NCBI GenBank assembly: GCA_964528315.1
Contig: CAZGRO010000001.1
Location: 1 to 64,000 of the forward strand
Source of the DNA: JALHTG01 sp964528315
GTDB lineage: Archaea > Thermoproteota > Bathyarchaeia > 40CM-2-53-6 > JALHTG01
Reading direction: 5' to 3'
DNA: 64,000 bases
The notes beneath the pieces are model-generated. The model was not told the DNA's origin and did not search any database. It was given only the letters and a program-made list of their open reading frames with translations. The stretch's first letter is position 1, and every line of letters begins with the position of its first letter. The position numbers were made by a program, and so were the translations under genes. This document shows positions 33,549-42,887 of the stretch, in pieces.

Positions 33549-34961
33549 CTACGACGGAATCTGTGACAATATGGAGCGATATCTTTCTGATGCCACGATA
33601 CGCCAGACCTTTGCGAACTCAGATGCTGTTGCTGGAGTCTTGATCCGGTCGTTTATGGAGAATGCGTACTCTTGAGTAAACGTAACGGTTTTCCCATCCT
33701 CCTTCCATGAGAGAGGCTTTCCCAACTCAAAGGCCAATTCATCGAATCTTGCTTTTGATATCCTGCCCTTGAGGTAAGCATCACTAAGTTTCTGCCATGC
33801 AACAACGAGATCGTAGTGGGAATCAACGAATGCCGCATCAAAATACTCCCGGAGAGCGAATTCATAACGCAGAACCAGTGCATCATCAAATGGGATCCCG
33901 ATATTGTTTAGTGTCATGTTGAAGTTGCGGTACAGATCCTTTCTGGCCTGGCCGTCAGGCGTCCTGAATAGGTCCTCCCTGATCGGCAGACGGTTAATGT
34001 CTCGATGTAGCCAAATCTTCTGTCCCTCTACTGATAGCACCCATTCAATGAATGCTTGAGCCATGTCTGATTCCTTTGTGGTTGAAAGGAGAGCTATCGG
34101 ATCGCCATTCACAATCGATTGATTGAAGGGAAGGACATATCGTGTTCTCGGGAATTGTATTTCCGATTGATATCCATAGAAATCGATGGCGACTCCAACT
34201 GCCACCTCACCGTTCTGAACTGCCGTCAATGCTTCGACCGATCCTGGGTAACTTCGCCCATTGGCGGCAATCCTCGCTAGAATACTCCATCCCGTATCCC
34301 ATCCGAACTTCTGCAGAATGATCTCATATATTCTGGTGTGAGATGTGGAAAGTTTCGGGCTTGCATATGAGACCGCTGGCCTTGGCAGGACCTTCGCGAA
34401 ATCAACTCCTGCAAGGTCTTCCCACACTTTGGGTTCCGGAAGCTTGTATCTTTCAGCGATATCATAGTTGATAATGAATCCGAAGGAGGATATTGCTGCG
34501 GCGACCCACAGTATCCTTCCACTACTATCGGTTCTCTTGAGAGGCGCTCCTCCGATCGCGTTTCTTATTTGGGCCACTGTTCGCAAAGTCTCTGTCCGTG
34601 TTAAAGGCGCAACTAGGCCTGACGAGACTATCTCATCGAACAATGTCGGTCCGCCCCCCCATGCAACATCAAAGGGCTCACCACGCTGTTGGTAGCTTCG
34701 TATAGTGTCTCTCCAAAGTGGCGCAGCCACGTTCACGAAAAGTGCTTCGGCTATGTTGTATTTCTTGGCTGTGTCTGACGCAAGAAATTTGTCATAGGCA
34801 AGACCTGTGATTGTCGTGTCGTGTCTGGTGATGACACGTAGAGTCTTCTTACCGACGAGACTCGTCGTAGTGGCTGAAGTCACGGCAGGAGGAGTCACTC
34901 TGGGTGGCTGCAACACATAGGCTGATCCAATCACAACCGCAATGACTAGAACCACAACCAA
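33549..34961 (-). CDS. ABC importer solute-binding protein
   Basis: 470 residues from 34961 (TTG): membrane anchor near the N-terminus, Thr/Pro linker, then a periplasmic-binding fold (KTLRVITRHDTTITGLAYDKF; PFDVAWGGGPTLFDEIVSSGL) like Fe3+-binding proteins. A more convincing N-terminus, RSSRAIARTTG before the hydrophobic stretch, lies upstream in frame. It could begin at a CTG at 35000, six bases after GAGGGTG, a non-canonical start. The ligand is unknown. Confidence 0.87.
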   Translation of the reverse strand: MVVVLVIAVVIGSAYVLQPPRVTPPAVTSATTTSLVGKKTLRVITRHDTTITGLAYDKFLASDTAKKYNIAEALFVNVAAPLWRDTIRSYQQRGEPFDVAWGGGPTLFDEIVSSGLVAPLTRTETLRTVAQIRNAIGGAPLKRTDSSGRILWVAAAISSFGFIINYDIAERYKLPEPKVWEDLAGVDFAKVLPRPAVSYASPKLSTSHTRIYEIILQKFGWDTGWSILARIAANGRSYPGSVEALTAVQNGEVAVGVAIDFYGYQSEIQFPRTRYVLPFNQSIVNGDPIALLSTTKESDMAQAFIEWVLSVEGQKIWLHRDINRLPIREDLFRTPDGQARKDLYRNFNMTLNNIGIPFDDALVLRYEFALREYFDAAFVDSHYDLVVAWQKLSDAYLKGRISKARFDELAFELGKPLSWKEDGKTVTFTQEYAFSINDRIKTPATASEFAKVWRIVASERYRSILSQIPS

Positions 34962-35056
34962 AACACCAGTGGTTCTTGCAATGGCGCGGCTCGATCTCAG
35001 CGCCTACACCCTCCTCCATCCAAATTCTGCGGAGAGAAAAAAAGGGGAAACGAAGT

Positions 35057-36169
35057 CTACTTCTTCTTCCTCATGCGTGTTGCTCCGAATATCGCTGCGA
35101 TGGCAACTATGACAGCGACCACTGCGTACATCATCGTATTGTCTTGTGCTGGCGCTGTGGTTGTGGGTGTGGTTCTTGTTACGGGAGTAGTCGTCACAGG
35201 CACCTGTTCTGCGGTGAGGCCCCATGCCAACGCGTTCTGAAGGTACTGTGTGCCTTGAAACGTCACGCCTCTCTCAACCAACGTCAGGCCGTTTCGGTCG
35301 CCCATCATCGATTCCCCTGCTGCAATGACCTTGCTGTATGCGCCATCGATTTTCACCTTCTGTGCCCCCGCCAGAATGAACCGTCCTCGCTGCCCAGGTA
35401 TGACTACTTTGGTTGGTGTAGGTGTGTTGTGAACTATCGTCCCCTTCTCAGATGTTCGGAAAAGCCACACAGTATTCTCATCCAAGACCTGATCAAAGGA
35501 CACGTACTTCCCGCCTTTGAACCCGACTAGGACAGTTGGCCCATGGAACAGAACACGAGACACTCCCTTGGTGATTGATCCCGCCATACCTTCTTTGTTG
35601 ACGCCTCCTCCAGTCTCGTTCGCGAAGACTCTGTAAGGTGCGCCTGCAGCTCCGAGTCCCACCGCATCTTCAACAGAGGCGAATTCTATCCTGAGAGAAC
35701 TACCTATCGCCTCAAGAATCTTGTTTGGTTGATCCTGTTTGAAGTTACCGACTTTGGCATCATAGTACGCCTCCACAAAATCGCTATCTGAGCCGATGTA
35801 GAGGAATTTTCCCCCAGTCTTGAACCATGCTCCCACAGCTGAGACTTCAGACGCCGTATAGTTCACAGAAGGATCATACAGCTTGGCCAGTATGAGCCCG
35901 TCTACGCCTTTCAGGTTGTCACTCGTTAGGCCATTGATCTCTTTGGCTTCGTACCCCCACAGGGTCAGGTTTCCCTTGAGATCACGAATATAGTGGTCAA
36001 AGCCCGTGGTATAGATGTCCTTCACCCTGTATAGCTTCTTTCCGTCAGGCAGAGCATTGAATGTCAGGTCCAAACCCACGACCTTCTTCTGCGCATTCGC
36101 GGGAATGATGCTGATAGCTGATAGCGCTAGAATCGTCGCCAAAAGGAAGATTGCCACCCGTTTCACCAT
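35057..36169 (-). CDS. Surface protein, membrane-anchored, with flavodoxin/GATase-like domain
   Basis: 370 residues: signal peptide (1-26), a domain (about 30-300) with KLYRVKDIYTTGFDHYI and GKFLYIGSDSD, of the kind found in uncharacterised exported proteins with an amidotransferase-like fold (DUF4350-like, tentative), a Thr/Pro stalk (TTTPVTRTTPTTTAP) and a C-terminal helix followed by RMRKKK. It lies about 60 bases ahead of the solute-binding gene as first gene of the importer operon, so an accessory role in uptake is plausible. No sorting motif is evident. Confidence 0.65.
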   Translation of the reverse strand: MVKRVAIFLLATILALSAISIIPANAQKKVVGLDLTFNALPDGKKLYRVKDIYTTGFDHYIRDLKGNLTLWGYEAKEINGLTSDNLKGVDGLILAKLYDPSVNYTASEVSAVGAWFKTGGKFLYIGSDSDFVEAYYDAKVGNFKQDQPNKILEAIGSSLRIEFASVEDAVGLGAAGAPYRVFANETGGGVNKEGMAGSITKGVSRVLFHGPTVLVGFKGGKYVSFDQVLDENTVWLFRTSEKGTIVHNTPTPTKVVIPGQRGRFILAGAQKVKIDGAYSKVIAAGESMMGDRNGLTLVERGVTFQGTQYLQNALAWGLTAEQVPVTTTPVTRTTPTTTAPAQDNTMMYAVVAVIVAIAAIFGATRMRKKK

Positions 36170-36200
36170 TTTTCCACCAATACCTATGGCATCCGAGTTG

Positions 36201-36209
36201 CTATAAGAG
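36201..36209 (-). promoter_or_regulatory. TATA box of the importer operon
   Basis: CTCTTATAG on the minus strand, about 32-40 bases before ATG 36169. Confidence 0.45.
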
Positions 36210-36238
36210 CTTTGAGGTCACGTCTCTAAACGCACTCT

Positions 36239-36478
36239 CTATGCAGCTCGTTTTCGCCTCCTTCGGCTCCTCTCATGCCTCCCCCCTCCTCTTGCCCTTT
36301 TCACCACCAGTGTCTTCCCAACTATAGCTACCACAAGCGATTCTCCTCCAATAAACGGAAACGTGGAGTCGTCAGTCAACTTTGTTGGCAAGTAGATTCG
36401 TGGCGACCTGTATACGACGCCTTTTCTTCTTCCAGGCTTTGTCGCTACTTTTAGTGTCGTAAGTATTTGCTTCACCAT
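36239..36478 (-). CDS. Small basic protein, probable AbrB-like DNA-binding fold
   Basis: 79 residues from ATG 36478 (MVKQILTTLK). The central pattern VVYRSPRIYLPTKLTDDS followed by ESLVVAIVGKTLVVKR resembles a swapped-hairpin AbrB domain. The tail is very basic (RHERSRRRRKRAA), consistent with nucleic-acid binding. A minus-strand TATA box at 36519-36527 supports the start. Family not certain. Confidence 0.55.
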   Translation of the reverse strand: MVKQILTTLKVATKPGRRKGVVYRSPRIYLPTKLTDDSTFPFIGGESLVVAIVGKTLVVKRARGGGRHERSRRRRKRAA

Positions 36479-36518
36479 ATACATCAGCTTTTGCCTACGC
36501 AATAGCTATCCCGATTAC

Positions 36519-36527
36519 TATAATAAA
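36519..36527 (-). promoter_or_regulatory. TATA box for the AbrB-like gene
   Basis: TTTATTATA on the minus strand, predicting a transcript start near 36500 and a leader of about 20 bases. Confidence 0.45.
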
Positions 36528-36692
36528 TGCTTCTGCTCGACCACGCAGCCTTGCAAAGAGAAAAGAAGTGACCCGAAACCCTCGGCCGATAGAAAACGCG
36601 TAGAGAAAGAGTGGATAGTTGATGCTGGAAGAGAGGAAGTCTGCCTTCTCACGCGAGGCCCAGCGCTACGGCAGCTCAGAATGGCGGCGCTG

Positions 36693-37445
36693 TCAAGCTA
36701 GGTGGAAGCGGATTCTGAACCTGTCGCCCAGATCTTCAGGCTCGTCTAGGTGAAAGACACCTATCTCAGCTATGTCTCTGATGTGGGTGCCACCGCAAGG
36801 AATTCCTTGACAGCCGTCAATTGTTACGACTCTTAGAGACGTGCCAGATGGTAGCCGAGCCAAGTTGGGAGCCTCAGGAGCGTAAGCAAATGCTTCATCC
36901 CGGCTCATCAGTCTGGAGACAACTTTGGCGCCGGCCTTTATCATAGCATTCTCAATACCCTGGGCTTCTCTAAGTCGCTCGGTCGCGGGAACGTTTCCCA
37001 GATATCCTATGTAGCTGTCATCGCCAACCCATGAATCGGTCGTCTCAACTCTCTTTCCCAATACCGTGGATAGGCAATGATCATAGAGATGAGCAGCAGT
37101 GTGCCTTTTCATGAATTCGTATCGACAGGCCCAATCTATTTCTTGTCGAACTGGTTCCATCTCCAGCACACCTTTCAGGCATTTGCCCCAGTGGATCACA
37201 ACACCGGCCGCCATCATCACTCTCCTAACGTCAAACACAGCATCTTTTCCCAAGATGCACCCTTTGTCGGAAGGCTGCCCTCCTGACTTCGGGTGAAAGA
37301 TCGACCGGTCAGTCACCAAATATGCGGTCTTTCGGTCATCAGGTACGATCTTCAGAAGATTGCAAACAGTTTTGTTCACATAGGAATCTTCCTGATAGAG
37401 GAGTTGAGTTTTGGGCATATCTTGCGCGACAGTTTCCAAGTTCAT
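36693..37445 (-). CDS. alaX: Alanyl-tRNA editing protein AlaX
   Basis: 250 residues. It hydrolyses mischarged seryl- or glycyl-tRNA-Ala. Zinc motif KRHTAAHLYDH (HxxxH) and C...H in IPCGGTHIRDI, plus the HPKSGGQPSDKG loop, all match AlaX. The length fits AlaX-M. A second in-frame ATG at 37418 fits the family start equally well. Confidence 0.9.
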   Translation of the reverse strand: MNLETVAQDMPKTQLLYQEDSYVNKTVCNLLKIVPDDRKTAYLVTDRSIFHPKSGGQPSDKGCILGKDAVFDVRRVMMAAGVVIHWGKCLKGVLEMEPVRQEIDWACRYEFMKRHTAAHLYDHCLSTVLGKRVETTDSWVGDDSYIGYLGNVPATERLREAQGIENAMIKAGAKVVSRLMSRDEAFAYAPEAPNLARLPSGTSLRVVTIDGCQGIPCGGTHIRDIAEIGVFHLDEPEDLGDRFRIRFHLA

Positions 37446-37568
37446 CTGATCGTCACATCACGTGGAATTTGTTGGCGACCTCTCTTAAGCATGTTGCATT
37501 GTCGCCGGCATCAGGATATGCCGCAGAAGGTCCGGGTTTGAGGATAGAAGATGTTAGGAATAACTTTT

Positions 37569-37576
37569 CATATAAC
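37569..37576 (+). promoter_or_regulatory. TATA box of the por operon
   Basis: CATATAAC. The GAGGTG ribosome-binding site at 37601-37606 lies seven bases before the TTG start at 37614. Confidence 0.55.
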
Positions 37577-37613
37577 ATCAAGTTTCTCTGTAGCGCCCTA
37601 GAGGTGTAGACGC

Positions 37614-38171
37614 TTGTTAAGAGAAGTCAGGTGGCACGGAAGAGGAGGACAGGGGGTAGTTACAGTCAGTAGACTCCTTGCTTACGCTGCCCTCCTGGAA
37701 GGAAAACACGTGCAGGCCTTCCCGGAGTTTGGCCCTGAGAGAACTGGTGCACCTATCCTCGGTTTCACGAGAATCAGCGATGAACCGATAGAGATTCACT
37801 GTCAGGTCTATGCGCCTGGCTCTGTGGTTGTTCTTGATCCAACTCTGCTGACAAGCATTGATGTGACGGAAGGATTGGTTCGGGACGGGCATCTGATTGT
37901 CAATACTGACAGAAAAGCTGCGGATGTGCGTGGTGACTTTAAACGTACTGACATGTCCTGTCATGTCGTGGACGCCACCCGAATCGCACTGGATGTGCTA
38001 GGGAGACCCATATTCAACACGGCCATGCTCGGAGCACTGATCAGAGTTGACCCTTTGGCGAAACTTGACTCAGTCCTCAAGGCACTTCAGGAAAGGTTTC
38101 CGGGGCCCCTGGCAGAGAAAAATGCTGAGGCTATTCGACGGGCATATGAGAAGGTGGCAATGAATGAGTAA
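37614..38171 (+). CDS. porG: 2-oxoacid:ferredoxin oxidoreductase gamma subunit (pyruvate type likely)
   Basis: 185 residues. REVRWHGRGGQGVVTVSRLLA is the gamma-subunit signature. TTG start with GAGGTG. It is first of four overlapping genes (gamma, delta, alpha, beta), the four-subunit layout of archaeal pyruvate:ferredoxin oxidoreductase, which links pyruvate and acetyl-CoA with reduction of ferredoxin. Confidence 0.9.
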   Translation: MLREVRWHGRGGQGVVTVSRLLAYAALLEGKHVQAFPEFGPERTGAPILGFTRISDEPIEIHCQVYAPGSVVVLDPTLLTSIDVTEGLVRDGHLIVNTDRKAADVRGDFKRTDMSCHVVDATRIALDVLGRPIFNTAMLGALIRVDPLAKLDSVLKALQERFPGPLAEKNAEAIRRAYEKVAMNE

Positions 38172-38457
38172 GGACCGAGGAAAGCCTGGTTGGAGATCTC
38201 TGCCGATTGGCGCGTCAATTCTAGAAGCAGGGACATCTCTCAAGTATAAGACTGGAGACTGGAGAGCCTTTCGGCCAGTTCTAGATGAGAAGAAATGTGT
38301 GAACTGCCTCACCTGCTGGATCTTCTGTCCAGATACTGCAATACGCCGCAAGGAGAAAACTGTTGAAATCAACTATGACTTCTGTAAAGGATGTGGAATC
38401 TGCGCAACCGAATGTCCTACGAAAGCGATTATGATGGTGGAGGAGGCTAGAAGATGA
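38164..38457 (+). CDS. porD: 2-oxoacid:ferredoxin oxidoreductase delta subunit
   Basis: 97 residues with two [4Fe-4S] motifs: CVNCLTCWIFCP and CKGCGICATECP. This small ferredoxin-like subunit passes electrons to ferredoxin. It overlaps the gamma gene by eight bases and the alpha gene by four. Confidence 0.92.
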   Translation: MSKDRGKPGWRSLPIGASILEAGTSLKYKTGDWRAFRPVLDEKKCVNCLTCWIFCPDTAIRRKEKTVEINYDFCKGCGICATECPTKAIMMVEEARR

Positions 38458-39632
38458 AGACGAAAATGGGTTTCACCGGGGACGAAGCGTTGGCGTTTGC
38501 TGCAAAGCAATCTGCGGTTGATGTTGTGTCAGCATACCCCATTACACCGCAGACAATAATGGTGGAACTATTCAGCGAATATGTGGCAAACGGAGAAGTG
38601 CAGACGAACTTCGTCTGTGTGGAATCTGAACACTCGGCACTGTCAGCTTGTGTTGGAGCAAGCCTGACCGGGGCACGCGTACTGACCGCAACATCAAGTC
38701 AGGGCTTGGCGCTCATGCATGAGATAATGTACATAGCAGCCGGCCTGCGATGCCCCATCGTCATGGGTGTTGCGAATCGCGCCTTGTCTGCTCCGATAAA
38801 CATCCATGGTGATCAATCAGACATGATGGGGTCCAGAGATTGCGGTTGGGTGCAGATATACTGTGAGAACGCTCAGGAATCATACGACTGGACACTTCAG
38901 GCGTTCAAAATAGCAGAGGATCCTAATGTGTTGCTTCCGGTGACTGTGAATATGGACGGTTTCATACTCTCGCATGCCATGGAAGGAGTCGAGGTTCTTT
39001 CGGATGACGCAGCCAAGGAGTACCTTCCTCCCAGAGAAGTGGATTGCAGACTTGACCCAAGAAAACCCGGCACAATAGGAGCACTTGTTCTTCCTGACTA
39101 CTACTTCGAGTTCAAGAGGCAACAGGAAGAAGCCATGAAACAGGTCCCCCCTTCTCTGGAAAGAGTGACAGAGGAGTTTGGCAAGCTCACTGGTCGGAAG
39201 TATGGAATTCTTGATGAATATGAGACAAAGGACGCAGATGCGATTATTGTCGCATTGGGCAGCACCGCAGGCACTGTAAGATCAGTCGCAAAAGAACTTC
39301 GAAAGAAAGGAAAGAAGGTTGGCCTGCTCAAGCTTTGGCTCTATCGACCATTTCCAGTCGAGGAGGTAGCAGATGCCATCGGAAAAGCCAAGGTGCTCAT
39401 CGTGTTCGACCGAGCTCTGAGCCCGGGCGCACCCTACGGTGCCCTGTGCCAAGACATAATCTCTACGGCATACGCTCACAAGATTAAGCCGATGATCATG
39501 AACGTAGTCTACGGACTCGGAGGAAGAGATATTACACCATCCGAGATCCTGTCCGTCTACGAGGAGGCGCTGGCAGTGGCCAAGACCGGCGCTTTGAAAG
39601 AACAGGTCAAGTTCGTGGGGGTGAGAGAGTAA
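38454..39632 (+). CDS. porA: 2-oxoacid:ferredoxin oxidoreductase alpha subunit
   Basis: 392 residues. FTGDEALAFAAKQSAVDVVSAYPITPQT in part is the standard alpha-subunit N-terminus; ESEHSALSACVGASLTGARV follows. The C-terminal half carries the transketolase-C-like domain (KVGLLKLWLYRPFP). Length normal. The stop touches the beta start. Confidence 0.92.
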   Translation: MKTKMGFTGDEALAFAAKQSAVDVVSAYPITPQTIMVELFSEYVANGEVQTNFVCVESEHSALSACVGASLTGARVLTATSSQGLALMHEIMYIAAGLRCPIVMGVANRALSAPINIHGDQSDMMGSRDCGWVQIYCENAQESYDWTLQAFKIAEDPNVLLPVTVNMDGFILSHAMEGVEVLSDDAAKEYLPPREVDCRLDPRKPGTIGALVLPDYYFEFKRQQEEAMKQVPPSLERVTEEFGKLTGRKYGILDEYETKDADAIIVALGSTAGTVRSVAKELRKKGKKVGLLKLWLYRPFPVEEVADAIGKAKVLIVFDRALSPGAPYGALCQDIISTAYAHKIKPMIMNVVYGLGGRDITPSEILSVYEEALAVAKTGALKEQVKFVGVRE

Positions 39633-40558
39633 TGGTGACGCTTAGGGATCTCAGCTCTGAGGAACTGCTTGTTTCAGGCCACAGGTTGTGCGGAGGATGC
39701 GGTGCCTCAGTAGCCGCCAGAATGGCGCTGAAAATGACTCGGGGCCCAACAATTGTCGTCCAGGCAACAGGCTGCCTAGAGGTCGCCAGCACACTTTATC
39801 CCTACACCTCGTGGAACGTGCCTTACGCTCACATAGCATTTGAGAACGCTGCAGCAGTGGCAAGCGGAGTTGAAGCTGCCTTCAAGGCCCTTACGCGTAG
39901 AGGAGCCTGGAAGGATCACGTAGACGTGATCGTCTTCGCCGGCGACGGAGGCACCTTTGATATCGGCATCCAGGCCCTTTCAGGTGCCCTAGAGAGAAGA
40001 CATGACTTCGTCTACATATGCTACGATAACGAAGCCTACATGAACACTGGCATACAAAGATCGGGTTCGACCCCGCATGGAGCCTCAACCACAACAAGCC
40101 CAGCAGGATCAGTCATCCCGGGAAAGCCAGAGTGGAAAAAGGATCTTGCCGCTATATGTGCCGCCCACGGAATTGACTACGTTGCGACCGCCTCAATCGC
40201 TTACTGGAACGACTACATGACGAAGGTGAGGAAAGCAATTGAAGTTGATGGACCAGCAGTTGTTCACGTGCTAGCGAGCTGCCCTCGAGGTTGGAGATGT
40301 GATACAGCTGACTCAATCAAGATGGCTCGTCTGGCAGTGCAAACAAGGTTCTTCCCGCTATACGAGATAGAGAAGGGCAAATACAGGGTGACCCTGAAGG
40401 TGCCGAAGCCACTTCCGGTTGAAGAGCTTCTGAAAGCTCAAGGCAGATTCAGCCATCTATTCAAGCCCGAGCGAAAAGGCGAGCTGGAAAAGATACAGCA
40501 ATGGACTGACGACAACTGGAAAAGGATCTCGAATCTGTGCGGGGAGCCGTTAGAATAG
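39632..40558 (+). CDS. porB: 2-oxoacid:ferredoxin oxidoreductase beta subunit
   Basis: 308 residues. Thiamine diphosphate motif GDGGTFDIGIQ...DNEAYMNTG. The cysteines of LCGGCGA and CPRGWRC are the candidates for the cluster next to the cofactor. DNEAYMNTGIQRSG is typical of the pyruvate enzyme. Last gene of the por operon. Confidence 0.92.
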   Translation: MVTLRDLSSEELLVSGHRLCGGCGASVAARMALKMTRGPTIVVQATGCLEVASTLYPYTSWNVPYAHIAFENAAAVASGVEAAFKALTRRGAWKDHVDVIVFAGDGGTFDIGIQALSGALERRHDFVYICYDNEAYMNTGIQRSGSTPHGASTTTSPAGSVIPGKPEWKKDLAAICAAHGIDYVATASIAYWNDYMTKVRKAIEVDGPAVVHVLASCPRGWRCDTADSIKMARLAVQTRFFPLYEIEKGKYRVTLKVPKPLPVEELLKAQGRFSHLFKPERKGELEKIQQWTDDNWKRISNLCGEPLE

Positions 40559-40701
40559 ACCCGACGAATCAATCAGAACCCACTAGCGGCGCAGCCGCGT
40601 TCATGGCTCCCACACATTTAGCGGTAAGAATGGGAGCGAAGAAGACTGAGATAGCGAAGCGACAGCGGGCCATTGTGCGTTCGCTACCGCCAGCTGAATC
40701 T

Positions 40702-41628
40702 CTAGCCTAAAGATTCTGTCAGGACGCGTTGGTATGCGCCCGCGAGTACACCTTTCGCAGTTGTGACTATTGTTTCCGACGTCTGCTGAGGTTCCGGCTT
40801 GACTTCAAATCCCACCATCCCTTGATAGTCGATATCCAGCAGGACCTTCAGCAAACTTGCCACATCTTCCTCCGAGTTCACCGCCCCACTGGTATTGAAC
40901 CCTGGATGCGAATCCACGTATTTGCCGTCGATCCTTTTGGCACACCCGATGTGGATGTGCTTCAGCAGGGAGGGCCATCGTTTCAGGACAGCTGGAACCT
41001 CGTTGAGCATAGGCGCGTGGCTCAGATCCCACATCAAACCGATGTTAGGACACTCCTTTCGAACTTCAGCCACGATTTCCGCAGCCTCGTCCAGTGGGCC
41101 AACCAACAGCTTCTTGTCCCATTCTCTGTCAAACGTTTCTAGAGCCACCATCAGATTTCTCTGAAATCCATGTTGACAGATCTGTATCAGGCTCTGAACA
41201 AGACTTTCTTTCGCCTTTCTCCGCTCAGTCGCTCCAACGTCAGGTCCTGAACAGATCCCCACCATCTTCATGCCACGAGACGCTGCCAAGTCAATCTCGT
41301 CTCGTATCTTCCTGATTGCGTCTTCTCTTTTGGCTGAGTCTGAACTGCTGAAATCCAGCCCATTAGTGATTATGTACGATTGAAGGCTGCGAATCAAGGT
41401 CGTTTCTCCAAGTTGCTGCAGTATTTGATCCCAATTAGGGAATTGAATTGCGGGCACTTCGACAGCGTCGAAGAAGGAATCCTGAAGGATCTTCAGAAGA
41501 TCCTCTGTGGCAGCAGATCCTCCTTGCGCCATTCTTGGGTACGCCATGGCGCCAACTATACTTATCTTCCAAGGAAATTCTGCGACCAACGGAATTCCCT
41601 TTCTTCTCAGTGTGATTGCAAACCCCAA
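40702..41628 (-). CDS. Sugar-phosphate isomerase/epimerase family TIM-barrel protein
   Basis: 308 residues of the AP-endonuclease-2-like xylose-isomerase fold: SIVGAMAYPRMAQGG, ALETFDREWDKKL, LMWDLSHAPML, HIHIG, GFEVKPE provide the metal ligands (E, D, H, E). Its neighbours are a hydroxypyruvate/phosphoglycerate-type dehydrogenase and a beta-hydroxyacid dehydrogenase, so a hydroxypyruvate isomerase role is plausible but not proven. Confidence 0.78.
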   Translation of the reverse strand: MGFAITLRRKGIPLVAEFPWKISIVGAMAYPRMAQGGSAATEDLLKILQDSFFDAVEVPAIQFPNWDQILQQLGETTLIRSLQSYIITNGLDFSSSDSAKREDAIRKIRDEIDLAASRGMKMVGICSGPDVGATERRKAKESLVQSLIQICQHGFQRNLMVALETFDREWDKKLLVGPLDEAAEIVAEVRKECPNIGLMWDLSHAPMLNEVPAVLKRWPSLLKHIHIGCAKRIDGKYVDSHPGFNTSGAVNSEEDVASLLKVLLDIDYQGMVGFEVKPEPQQTSETIVTTAKGVLAGAYQRVLTESLG

Positions 41629-41718
41629 TGGTTCACTCTCCGATAACCCACATCTGTTGCATTTTCACACATATGATTCTTGTGGGAAAAGCCCCAATGT
41701 GAGAAATGAGCTTGGATT

Positions 41719-42720
41719 TCAGGTTCGTGTTGGTGGTTTCATCTTCAGAACGTCAGGGTTCACAAGATTCGGAGGGGTTCTGCCTTCAAACAGAGCTATC
41801 AAGTTCTCCGCTGCCATTTCAGCCATTTTCGAGCGCGTCACATGACTCGCGCTGGCTATGTGAGGGGCTACGACCACATTGTCGAGTTTGAGCAGCGGGT
41901 TCTCAACCGACGCTGGTTCCTGCTCGAACACATCAAGTCCGGCACCTGCAATTCTGTTGTCACGAAGCGCGGCATACAGAGCCTTTTCGTCCACTACCGG
42001 ACCTCTGGAAGTATTGATCAGGAAGGAGGTTTTCTTCATTAGACCTAGCTTTTTCTCATCCACAAGGTGATATGTCTCTCTCGTCAAAGAGACATGTATC
42101 GTTATGTAATCTGATTCTTTGAACAATGTGTCCAAGTTCACATAGCGCGCCGAGAACTCTTCTTCCAGTTCGTGCTTCGGAGCCAAATCATGATAGAGAA
42201 TTCTCATGTTGAATCCCTTTGCTCGTCTAGCCACCGCGGCTCCTATTCTTCCTGCGCCGACAATGCCCAACACCGCGCCATGAACGTCCCTGCCCAGAAG
42301 CATACTTGGATGCCACCCCACTAGCCACTTCCCAGTACGAACGTACTTGTCAGCCTCCGCGACACGTCTAGCTGTCGCCATCAATAGAGCAAAGGCGAAG
42401 TCTGCCGTGGTCTCTGTCAAGACCTCTGGCGTGTTCGTAACATATATCCCGCGAGTCGTTGCTTCCTTGACATCTATGTTGTCGAAGCCCACCGCCATTT
42501 GGGCCACTATTCTAACCTTCGGACCGGCGTCGAAGACCTCAGCGTCTATCTTATCAGACAACAATGAAACGAGACCTTCAGCATCCTTGACATTCTCAAT
42601 TATGACCTGCTTGGGCGGAGGAGCATATTCATGCCACACATCAGCGTCGAAATGATCATCTATCATCTCCAAAGCCCTTCCCGGCAGTTCCCGGGTAACG
42701 TAGACCTTCGGTTTTCTCAC
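41719..42720 (-). CDS. D-2-hydroxyacid dehydrogenase (glyoxylate/hydroxypyruvate reductase type)
   Basis: 333 residues from GTG 42720 (RKPKVYVTRELPGRAL), with GGTGA six bases upstream. NAD(P) motif LGIVGAGRIGAAVARR, then LINTSRGPVVDEKALYAAL and the catalytic His in VVAPHIASAS. It matches archaeal glyoxylate reductase GyaR. A longer frame to 42906 would overlap the divergent gene. Confidence 0.87.
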   Translation of the reverse strand: MRKPKVYVTRELPGRALEMIDDHFDADVWHEYAPPPKQVIIENVKDAEGLVSLLSDKIDAEVFDAGPKVRIVAQMAVGFDNIDVKEATTRGIYVTNTPEVLTETTADFAFALLMATARRVAEADKYVRTGKWLVGWHPSMLLGRDVHGAVLGIVGAGRIGAAVARRAKGFNMRILYHDLAPKHELEEEFSARYVNLDTLFKESDYITIHVSLTRETYHLVDEKKLGLMKKTSFLINTSRGPVVDEKALYAALRDNRIAGAGLDVFEQEPASVENPLLKLDNVVVAPHIASASHVTRSKMAEMAAENLIALFEGRTPPNLVNPDVLKMKPPTRT

Positions 42721-42887
42721 AGACGTCACCAAGAACTGATTCAGTGATCTCTTTCTTAACATTAACTTACAATCTTCCAGCAACGCGTTAAGGAGAACTG
42801 CAACGTTCTTTTGCGACAATGAACCTCGCAAATGCGGAAAGCCTTGACCCGAAATCCCAAATAGGCTAGCCTGTACCTTAGAGTTGA

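Noticed and set aside
34976..35530. Plus-strand frame of 184 codons
   Set aside because: It lies opposite the exported surface protein and the importer leader, has a Cys/Arg/His-rich shadow composition, and no ribosome-binding site or promoter.
35057..36169. Surface protein considered as an archaeosortase substrate
   Set aside because: It has a Thr/Pro stalk, helix and basic tail, but no short conserved motif such as PGF before the helix; treated as an ordinary membrane anchor.
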